From Actinomycetota bacterium (lineage in GTDB: Bacteria > Actinomycetota > Geothermincolia > Geothermincolales > RBG-13-55-18): a stretch of DNA of 38,900 nt. Below the pieces are notes generated by a model that saw only the letters and a list, made by a program, of their open reading frames with translations, ran no database searches and was not told the DNA's origin. The position numbers were made by a program, and so were the translations under genes. Of this stretch, positions 32,950 through 38,900 are shown piece by piece (position 1 is the first letter of the stretch; every line of letters begins with the position of its first letter). The stretch covers positions 110,846 through 149,745 of the forward strand of contig JBFLWJ010000005.1 in assembly GCA_040757835.1 (NCBI GenBank). The letters run 5' to 3'.

Positions 32950-33045
32950 GGAGGTGCATTCGTCCTGGTGGGCGGCCCGGTCTTCAAAACCGGTGCGGTG
33001 TCGTAACGGGCGCCGGGTAAGTTCGATTCTTACGCATCTCCGCCA
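32950..33045 (+). tRNA. selC: tRNA-Sec (selC, anticodon TCA)
   Basis: An 8-base acceptor stem GGAGGTGC (32950-32957) pairs with GCATCTCC (33034-33041) with one G-U pair, then discriminator G and an encoded CCA (33043-33045). The anticodon loop CTTCAAA within CCGGT/ACCGG has anticodon TCA (32984-32986), reading UGA. A long variable arm and the T-arm GTAAG-TTCGATT-CTTAC complete the 96-base structure. A T6 run follows directly. Confidence 0.97.
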
Positions 33046-33085
33046 TTTTTTACCCCATAAGAATATCTTATATAATGGTTGGAAG

Positions 33086-34009
33086 ATGAATACCAAGAGC
33101 CTTCTCATCTTCGTGGAGGTGGCGAGCACAGGCAGCTTCTCCACCGCCGCCCGCAACCTGGGGCTGACCCAACCTGCCGTGAGTTCCCAGATACGCACCC
33201 TGGAGAAGGAGTTCGGCAACACCCTCATCGACCGCTCCACCGGCCGCAGCCGCCTCACCGAGGCGGGAAGGGCCTTCCTCGGGTATGCCCGGGACATACT
33301 TGAGACTGAGGAGAAGCTGAGACGGGAGATGGAGGGACGGCGCGCAGAGGTCGGCGGGCCCATCGCCATCTCCGCCAGCACCATCCCCGGCGAATATATC
33401 ATGCCTCTCATCCTCGCCCGCTTCCGCGAGCGCCACCCCCTGGTCGACCCCCGCCTGGACATCTCGGACTCGTCCCGGGTCCTGGATAAGGTGCGGGCCG
33501 GCGAGGTGGACCTGGGATGTGTCGGCCTGTACGAGGAGGACGAGAGGCTGCGCTACGGGCAGCTGTGCCATGACCGCCTTGTCTTCATCGCCCCCCCCGG
33601 TCACCCACTGGCGCGCCGCCGCGACCTCGGACCGGCTGACCTGGAGGGAGAGCCCCTGCTCTACCGCGAGGAGGGTTCCGGGACCCGCTCCCACATGCTG
33701 AAGATCCTCACGGACCTCGGGCTGGATAAGTGCCCCGGGAGCGCCATGGTCCTGGGCAGCACCATGGCCGTGATCCAGGCCGTAGCAGCCGGGGAGGGCA
33801 TCTCGGTGGTCTCACTGTGGGCGGCTAGCGCCTATATCGGGCAGGGGATTGTTTCCGCCCTCAGGTTCAAGGCGCCGGAGCCCCGGCGCGAGTTCTACTA
33901 CGTGCTGCTGCGGCGGCGGCCCCTTTCCACCGCCACCGCCGCTCTCCTGGAGGAACTGGAGATGGAGCGGCCTGAAATGGAACGCAGGCTGGAGTCCCTC
34001 TCCCCCTGA
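33086..34009 (+). CDS. LysR-family regulator, selenium-metabolism-associated type
   Basis: The 307-residue protein has an N-terminal winged helix-turn-helix (MNTKSLLIFVEVASTGSFSTAARNLGLTQPAVSSQIRTLE) and a C-terminal substrate-binding domain of two alpha/beta lobes (from about residue 90, PIAISASTIPGEYIMPLILARFRERHP). Membership in the group often found next to sel genes is suggested by its place directly after selC; by sequence alone it could be any LysR regulator. The ATG at 33086 has GGAAG just upstream, and a TATAAT lies at 33071-33076, so its leader is very short. Its targets are not known; the selD upstream repeats are candidates. Confidence 0.9.
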   Translation: MNTKSLLIFVEVASTGSFSTAARNLGLTQPAVSSQIRTLEKEFGNTLIDRSTGRSRLTEAGRAFLGYARDILETEEKLRREMEGRRAEVGGPIAISASTIPGEYIMPLILARFRERHPLVDPRLDISDSSRVLDKVRAGEVDLGCVGLYEEDERLRYGQLCHDRLVFIAPPGHPLARRRDLGPADLEGEPLLYREEGSGTRSHMLKILTDLGLDKCPGSAMVLGSTMAVIQAVAAGEGISVVSLWAASAYIGQGIVSALRFKAPEPRREFYYVLLRRRPLSTATAALLEELEMERPEMERRLESLSP

Positions 34010-34024
34010 CCCCGCGGCAAACGC

Positions 34025-35134
34025 TCAGGGAGCCACCCTCTCCTCGCTGCTCGTGACCATGCCGCTGAGGCCTGGGGTCATATGAACGGTGCCGGATCTG
34101 TCGACGGCCAAGGCTCCCGTTGCCCCCGCTTCCCGCAGCCACTCCAACCCGTCCGGGTAACCCAGGATAAAAGTGGCCGTGGACATGGCGTCGGACCAGG
34201 CGCCGCTCCTGCCGCCGACCGTGGTGACCGCGATCATGCCCGATGCCGGATAACCCGTGCGGGGGTCGAGGATATGGTGGTAGCGGACGCCCTCGTACTC
34301 GAAATAGCGCTGGTTATCGCCGGAGGTGCTGATATAGGTCTGGCCCGGGATGGAGAAGGTCGCCAGGAAGCCCTCCGCGCGCGGGTTTGAGACCGCGATG
34401 GTCCAGTCAGGCCCGTCCGCCGCCTCCGGCTTCTCCCCCACGGTCATACTGGTGCTGATCATGTCGATGATCCCGGAGGCGACGCCGCGTGCCGTCAGGG
34501 CCGCTTCCGCCCTGTCCAGGGCGTATCCCTTGGCGATACCCCCCAGGTCGATGCCCATGCCAGGGCGGGAGAAGAAGACGCTCTGCGACGCCTCGTCCAG
34601 GACCAGCATGTCCGCGCCCACCAGCTCCATGGCTTTGTCTATCTCCGCCTGCGCCGGCGGCGCCCCGCCCCGCTCTCCGCGCCCGACGACGTCCCACACG
34701 TCCACCAGCGGAGCCACGGTGATATCGAATACGCCCCCGCTGTCCCGGTAGATCTCCATGGCCGTGGTTATCATCTCCCAGAGGTCGTCGGATACGGCCA
34801 CTGGCCCCGCCGCCGCCGCCGCGTTGACCCTCGCGATCTCGCTCTCCGGGTCATAGCGGTCGGCGATGTCCTGCACGTGGTAGATCTCCTGGAAGGCGGC
34901 GTCCACCGCGCCCTCGACCTGCGACTGGTTCTTGCCGTAGGCGGAAATGGTCACCACGTCGTCAAGCACGTATTCCTGGCGCCGGAAGGGCTCCTTGGAA
35001 TATCCCGGGTTCAGCCAGATCATCAGGAGCACGGCCAGCCCCGCCAGGGCCAGGGCCGCGAGGATGACCAGCAGGGTGTCGCGCCGGTTCTTCCTCCCGA
35101 TACTCACTTCGCAGTTTGCGTTAGGTTTACTCAC
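34025..35134 (-). CDS. apbE: FAD:protein FMN transferase ApbE
   Basis: The 369-residue enzyme attaches FMN through a phosphoester to Thr or Ser of target proteins such as RnfD, RnfG and NqrB/C outside the membrane. An N-terminal membrane anchor (about residues 20-42, LLVILAALALAGLAVLLMIWL) precedes the catalytic domain, in which DLGGIAKGYALDRAEAAL, SGDNQRYFEYEGVRYHHILDPRTGYPA and the WSDAMSTATFILG region are the conserved FAD- and Mg-binding segments. The start chosen is the GTG at 35134, seven bases after TATACT, which gives a leaderless transcript; an ATG 24 codons upstream would extend into a GC-rich non-family stretch. A target, rnfD, is encoded at 38297. Confidence 0.93.
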   Translation of the reverse strand: MSKPNANCEVSIGRKNRRDTLLVILAALALAGLAVLLMIWLNPGYSKEPFRRQEYVLDDVVTISAYGKNQSQVEGAVDAAFQEIYHVQDIADRYDPESEIARVNAAAAAGPVAVSDDLWEMITTAMEIYRDSGGVFDITVAPLVDVWDVVGRGERGGAPPAQAEIDKAMELVGADMLVLDEASQSVFFSRPGMGIDLGGIAKGYALDRAEAALTARGVASGIIDMISTSMTVGEKPEAADGPDWTIAVSNPRAEGFLATFSIPGQTYISTSGDNQRYFEYEGVRYHHILDPRTGYPASGMIAVTTVGGRSGAWSDAMSTATFILGYPDGLEWLREAGATGALAVDRSGTVHMTPGLSGMVTSSEERVAP

Positions 35135-35141
35135 GCAAGGT

Positions 35142-35147
35142 AGTATA
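35142..35147 (-). promoter_or_regulatory. -10 box for a probably leaderless apbE transcript
   Basis: On the minus strand TATACT (35147-35142) lies seven bases before the GTG at 35134, with no Shine-Dalgarno sequence between them. Confidence 0.55.
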
Positions 35148-35218
35148 GCACCTGCGCCCGGGCGCAGGGTAAAGGGTTTCCGGTCTCGAAGCAGTCTGCC
35201 GCGCAACCGCGGGTGTGC

Positions 35219-37696
35219 TCAATCCTCGTCGCCGCTGGGGACCCCGGCTGGCAGCTCCACGTCACCCAGTTCCTCCACCGCCGGGGGGGCTTCCTCGCCC
35301 TGGTGGATGTAGCGTTCCATGTAGCGCATGGACAGCTCCAGGAGCAGCGTGAACAGGGCCGCGATGGCCAGCGACTGCAGCATGATGATCAAGCTGGGCA
35401 GGTCCAGCATGAAGAAGTCGCGGAACCACGGTATGAGCAGGACGCCCACGAAAGATCCCGCCATCACCGCGACCAGGGCGCCGCGCCAGGACATGAGGGG
35501 TCGTGAGAGGTAGGCGAGCACCGCCAGCCCCACGATGGTCAGCACGATCACCGCAACCGTGCGCGATTCCTCCAGGCTGGCCCCGTGAGCCCTGGCCATG
35601 GCGTTGGCGGTGAAAGTGCCCGCGGCCGCGATAAAGCCGGCCGGTACGGCGAAGTACAGTACCCGCCGCAACAGACCGGGACGGTACCTCTTCTTGCTCG
35701 GAGCGAAGGAGAGCACGAAGGCGGGGATGCCTATGGTGAGCGAGCCCACCAGGGATATGTGACGGGGCAGGAACGGGTAGGGCCAGGCGGCGATGGCGAT
35801 GCCCACCGCCAGGAGGGCGGCATATACGGTCTTGGTCAGGAAGAGGTTGGCCACCCTCTCCATGTTGGCCATCACCCGCCGCCCCTCCGCCACCACCCGC
35901 GGCAGGGTGGAGAACCTGCCGTCCAGGAGCACCAGCTGGGCTACGGACTTGGTCGAGGGGGCGCCGGAGCCCATGGCGATGCCCATGTCCGCATCCTTGA
36001 GGGCCAGGGTGTCGTTGACGCCGTCCCCGGTCATGGCCACCACGTGGCCGTCCGACTGCAGGGCGTGCACCATCATCCGCTTCTGTTCCGGCACCACGCG
36101 GCCGAAGACCGTGCTCTCGTGCATCACCTCGGAGAGGTCTTCGGGGTCGGTGGGGAGCTTGCGCGCGTCCACCGGCTCATCCGCCCCCGGCACGCCCACA
36201 CGCTCCGCCACCGAGCCCACCGTGCTCGGGTTGTCTCCCGAGATGATCCTCACCCCGACCCCCTGGTCCATGAAATACTCCAGGGTCTTGGCCGCGTCGG
36301 GGCGTATCTTCTCCTCGATGATCAGGAGGGCGGCCGGTTCCAGGCGCGGCGGCAGTTCTTCCTCCGCCACCGGCTTTTCCGCGCGCGTCAAGAGCAGCAC
36401 CCTGAGACCGGAGCGCGCCAGTGAACCGGCTTTCTCGCGCAGCCCGCCATCCGCACCCCCCCGCAGCAGCACCTCCGGCGCGCCCAGCACCCATGAACCG
36501 TGACCTTCGAATGAGGCCGCGCTCCACTTACGGGCGGAGGAAAAAGGCACGGTGGCCTCTACCCTCCAGTCCGGCGAGGAGGGATAGGCGGTGGAGATAG
36601 CCAGCATGGTCGAGTTCTCGGATGGCGAGGCGGCGGCGAAAGCCCCAAGCACCTCGTCAAGGTCAGTTCCTTTCTCCAGCGGTTCGATGCGCCCGAACTG
36701 GGGCGTCCCTTCCGTGAGCGTGCCCGTTTTGTCCAGGCAGATGACGTCGACGCGGGCCAGCCCCTCCACCGCCGGGAGCTCCTGCACCAGCACGTTGCGG
36801 CGCGCCAGGGCTACGGCGCTCACCGCGAACACCAGGCTGGTGAGGAGGACCAGCCCTTCCGGCACCATGCCGACCAGGCCCGCCACCGAAGCCAGGATGG
36901 CATCGTCAAAGGTGTTGTCCGCCATGAGCTGGCTGATCACGAGCAGTACGGCCACCGGTACCATCACGTAGGTTATATAGCGCAGGATGGTGTTGATGGC
37001 ATCGCGCAGGTCGGATCTGACCAGCGCATAACGCCTGGCCTCCGAGGCGAGCTTCTGTGCGTAGGCGTCCTCGCCTACCGCCGTCGCCCTGGCCCGGCCG
37101 GACCCCGCTGAGACGAAGCTCCCCGAGAGTATCCCGTCACCGGGCTGTTTATGGATGGGGACCGACTCCCCGGTGAGCAGGGACTCGTCCACCTCCATCC
37201 CCTCGGACTCGAGCACCTCGCCGTCCACCAGGACCTGGTCGCCGGCCGTCAGCACCAGCAGGTCGTCCAGCACCACCTCGTCGCGGGTGATCCCGACCTG
37301 GATCCCATCCCGGACGACCGTAGCCCTGGGAGCGCTCAAGAGCGAGAGCCGGTCCAGGGTGCGCTTGGCGCGCAGTTCCTGGAACACGCCGATAAGGGTG
37401 TTGAAGATGAGCACCCCCGCGAAGAGGGCGTCCCTGATGGGGCCGATGATGACAACCAGTATCGCCAGGGTGCCCAGGATGGCGTTGAAGCGGTTGAAGA
37501 CGTTGGCCCTGATGATGGAGGACAGGGAGCGGCTGGACTTGTCCGCCACCTTATTGGTCTTTCCCTGGGCGACCCTTTCCATGACCTCGGCTTCGCTGAG
37601 GCCCCGCTCGCCATAGCCGCTATCGTTCGGCCGCGAAACGGGCTGCTGCGGCACACCCTCGGCTTCCCTGGAGCTATCCCGCCCGTTATCAATCAT
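35219..37696 (-). CDS. P-type cation-transporting ATPase, CtpE-like
   Basis: The 825-residue membrane pump carries the P-type ATPase signatures in order: TGES in the actuator domain (residues 175-178), membrane segment 4 with GLVGMVPEGLVLLTS (about 274-287), the phosphorylation motif DKTGTLTEG (Asp 322), the MTGDGVNDTLALKDADMGIAMGSG hinge, and six C-terminal membrane helices. The MVPEGL motif in place of a CPC or SPC motif separates it from heavy-metal pumps and matches mycobacterial CtpE, reported to be a calcium transporter. Substrate here is inferred. It is 84 bases upstream of apbE on the same strand, with a promoter for apbE in the gap. Confidence 0.88.
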   Translation of the reverse strand: MIDNGRDSSREAEGVPQQPVSRPNDSGYGERGLSEAEVMERVAQGKTNKVADKSSRSLSSIIRANVFNRFNAILGTLAILVVIIGPIRDALFAGVLIFNTLIGVFQELRAKRTLDRLSLLSAPRATVVRDGIQVGITRDEVVLDDLLVLTAGDQVLVDGEVLESEGMEVDESLLTGESVPIHKQPGDGILSGSFVSAGSGRARATAVGEDAYAQKLASEARRYALVRSDLRDAINTILRYITYVMVPVAVLLVISQLMADNTFDDAILASVAGLVGMVPEGLVLLTSLVFAVSAVALARRNVLVQELPAVEGLARVDVICLDKTGTLTEGTPQFGRIEPLEKGTDLDEVLGAFAAASPSENSTMLAISTAYPSSPDWRVEATVPFSSARKWSAASFEGHGSWVLGAPEVLLRGGADGGLREKAGSLARSGLRVLLLTRAEKPVAEEELPPRLEPAALLIIEEKIRPDAAKTLEYFMDQGVGVRIISGDNPSTVGSVAERVGVPGADEPVDARKLPTDPEDLSEVMHESTVFGRVVPEQKRMMVHALQSDGHVVAMTGDGVNDTLALKDADMGIAMGSGAPSTKSVAQLVLLDGRFSTLPRVVAEGRRVMANMERVANLFLTKTVYAALLAVGIAIAAWPYPFLPRHISLVGSLTIGIPAFVLSFAPSKKRYRPGLLRRVLYFAVPAGFIAAAGTFTANAMARAHGASLEESRTVAVIVLTIVGLAVLAYLSRPLMSWRGALVAVMAGSFVGVLLIPWFRDFFMLDLPSLIIMLQSLAIAALFTLLLELSMRYMERYIHQGEEAPPAVEELGDVELPAGVPSGDED

Positions 37697-37875
37697 GCGC
37701 TCGCACCCTAAACCGGATCCTGCCCGCCTTGCTACGGTCTATTCTTACATCAAGTCCTGATACTTACCACCTGCGACCCGATCCATAACCCGCAGGTCTG
37801 CGTACCCCGCCCCGATCTATCACTCACCTGGCGGATCAGCGTTGCGTTCAGAGCCGCAGGCGAGAAAAGCCACGG

Positions 37876-37942
37876 CTGCCCTGAAAATAGCGACTAGCAT
37901 TTTCGTCCTCGGTGGTGTCGCGGCCGCGCGACATGGGTGACT
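37876..37942 (+). repeat. 67-base direct repeat, copy 1
   Basis: The unit starts CTGCCCTGAAAATAGCGAC and ends GACATGGGTGACT. It includes two hairpins: GAAAAT/ATTTTC (37883-37904) and GTCGCG-GCCG-CGCGAC (37917-37932). It matches copy 2 at 66 of 67 positions. Confidence 0.92.
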
Positions 37943-38178
37943 GACCCCTGTCCAGCAAAGGCGGCCGGCGACGCGTAGCGCTGTGGGCCAGCATTTTTAC
38001 TGGCGCCAGCTGCCTTCAACTCGGACCTGCGTCGCGATGCTCGTCCATACCTGCAGCCTTAGACCTGTGCTTATTCCAAGGCTGATGTTTATTAGAGAGC
38101 ACGGTGCCAGGTCTTATCTCGCGCTGTAACACCGCTGGTGCGAACAAGCAACATAACGCGGTATCTAAAACCCAAGAC

Positions 38179-38245
38179 CTGCCCTGAAAATAGCGACCAG
38201 CATTTTCGTCCTCGGTGGTGTCGCGGCCGCGCGACATGGGTGACT
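38179..38245 (+). repeat. 67-base direct repeat, copy 2
   Basis: Identical to copy 1 except C for T in GACCAGC versus GACTAGC. The copies are 303 bases apart, and this one ends nine bases before the rnfD terminator stem. Confidence 0.92.
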
Positions 38246-38254
38246 TACCCCAAG

Positions 38255-38283
38255 AAAAAGGGCCGGGAAGCCCGGCCCTTTTT
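38255..38283 (-). terminator. Strong intrinsic terminator of rnfD
   Basis: GGGCCGGG-AAG-CCCGGCCC flanked by A5 on one side and T5 on the other forms an extended stem of up to 13 bp with a 3-base loop, 13 bases beyond the rnfD stop. It can act in both directions. Confidence 0.92.
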
Positions 38284-38296
38284 GCTTCTCTTGCCG

Positions 38297-38900
38297 TCAG
38301 GCTGCGGCCACCTCGCCGAACCGCTTCGGCTTGAACACCTTGTCCCATACGGGCACGAAGCAGTTGGCGATGATGATGGAGTAGGCCACGGCGCCGGTGG
38401 GCGCGCCGTAGACCCGGATGAGCACGATTAGCACCCCGATCATCAATCCGAAGACCACCTGCCCCCAGGTGTACATGGGGCTGGTCACCCAGTCCGTGGC
38501 CATGAAGAAGGCGCCGAGCATGACGCCGCCGGCCAGGATCTGGTAGAGCCCGTCCGAGCCCACGATGTAGGCGAGGATGAGCACGGTGGCCAGGATGGTC
38601 ACCGGGATCACCCAGCTGATGACCTTGCGGTAGATGAGGTAGGCGCCGCCCAGCAGGATCCAGAACGCGCCGACCTCGCACAGGGCACCGCCGTAGTTGG
38701 CGAAGAGCAGGGCGCCATAACTGGGACCGAGGCTCTCCAGGCCCGGCTTGATGTAGGCCAGGGGGGTGGCGGCCATGACGCCGTCGAACCCTCCCGCGAG
38801 CATGCCCAGGTTGCCGGTCCAGCTGGCCAGCAGGCCCGAGACGGTGATGATGAACACGTAGCCGAAGAGCGCCGGGTTGAAGATATTGCGCCCCAGGCCG
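38297..38900 (-). CDS. rnfD: Rnf complex subunit RnfD, partial (N-terminus off the right edge)
   Basis: The visible part, about 200 residues, continues in frame to the window end (GLGRNIFNPALFGYVF upstream of a GTG that is internal). It is an integral membrane subunit of the ferredoxin:NAD+ oxidoreductase, which couples electron transfer to ion translocation. The FMN-attachment region reads DGVMAATPLAY; the Thr, codon at 38767-38765, is the expected covalent FMN acceptor. The hydrophobic segments and TDWVTSPMYTWGQ match RnfD/NqrB. The Ser/Thr usually found three residues before the acceptor is Met here. The gene is followed by a strong terminator, so it is the last gene of its transcript, which differs from the common rnfCDGEAB order. 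Confidence 0.93.
   Translation of the reverse strand, partial: GLGRNIFNPALFGYVFIITVSGLLASWTGNLGMLAGGFDGVMAATPLAYIKPGLESLGPSYGALLFANYGGALCEVGAFWILLGGAYLIYRKVISWVIPVTILATVLILAYIVGSDGLYQILAGGVMLGAFFMATDWVTSPMYTWGQVVFGLMIGVLIVLIRVYGAPTGAVAYSIIIANCFVPVWDKVFKPKRFGEVAAA

Larger units (their letters stand above)
37697..38296. other. Gene-free stretch between the P-type ATPase and rnfD
   Basis: These 600 bases contain the two 67-base direct repeats, hairpins between them (GCCAG/CTGGC at 37987-38004 and the palindrome CTGGCGCCAG at 38000-38009), an AGGTCTT/AAGACCT pair around 38110-38178, and the terminator of rnfD. A long minus-strand frame through the area has no support. Confidence 0.75.

Noticed and set aside
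32948..33085. N-terminal extension of the LysR gene
   Set aside because: The extension reads through the tRNA-Sec gene. The LysR domain starts exactly at the ATG at 33086.
37876..38245. CRISPR array
   Set aside because: Only two copies, 303 bases apart, with no regular spacers and no cas genes.
38016..38681. Minus-strand frame overlapping rnfD
   Set aside because: It is the alternative frame of rnfD that continues through the terminator and the direct repeats. Its product is Arg/Gly/His-rich without any family signature.

Overview
The window is GC-rich, densely coded bacterial chromosome. Several gene arrangements point to a deep-branching member of the Actinobacteriota. A DUF6049-like exported protein sits directly upstream of the lipid II flippase MurJ, the tad-type pilus locus lacks a secretin, the lipoproteins resemble LppX/LprG carriers, and several start codons lie only 6-7 bases behind a -10 box, as expected for leaderless transcripts. 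A complete selenocysteine system and an Rnf subunit suggest an anaerobic or facultatively anaerobic lifestyle. Assignment below phylum is not possible from this sequence alone.

Layout. Positions 1-5503 are on the minus strand. They hold a long alpha-helical tandem-repeat protein that runs off the left edge, a possible 72-residue ORF before it, and a three-gene set in which two paralogous lipoproteins flank a membrane-anchored beta-propeller protein. Positions 5683-10635 hold a compact plus-strand tad locus (tadZ, tadA, tadB, tadC, a 59-residue Flp-like pilin, prepilin peptidase) behind a near-consensus promoter. Then come priA, a small KGG-repeat stress protein with a SigB-like promoter, a YbaK-type deacylase, and a tightly coupled set (TSUP permease, GNAT, DUF6049-like, murJ) followed by a small membrane protein.

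Positions 20234-25022 are a minus-strand block: a small conserved protein, a DUF2085-like membrane protein, a D-cysteine desulfhydrase/ACC deaminase-like PLP enzyme, a zinc-ribbon membrane protein, a Cys-rich ferredoxin-like protein and a NUDIX hydrolase. tRNA-Pro(CGG), a class III CoA-transferase and an FMN-reductase-like iron-sulfur flavoprotein follow on the plus strand.

Positions 27495-34009 are a complete selenium module: selD, yedF, selA, selB, selC (tRNA-Sec) and a LysR regulator. selD itself contains an in-frame UGA at the catalytic position, so the selenophosphate synthetase appears to be a selenoprotein made by the machinery it feeds. The right end carries, on the minus strand, an ApbE flavin transferase, a CtpE-like P-type ATPase, a 600-base gene-free stretch with two near-identical 67-base repeats, a strong terminator, and the 3' part of rnfD with its flavinylation-type Thr. 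ApbE is the enzyme that attaches FMN to RnfD/RnfG, so these two are plausible partners. Several palindromic, REP- or MITE-like elements lie between genes, including a divergent inverted pair flanking selA-selB.
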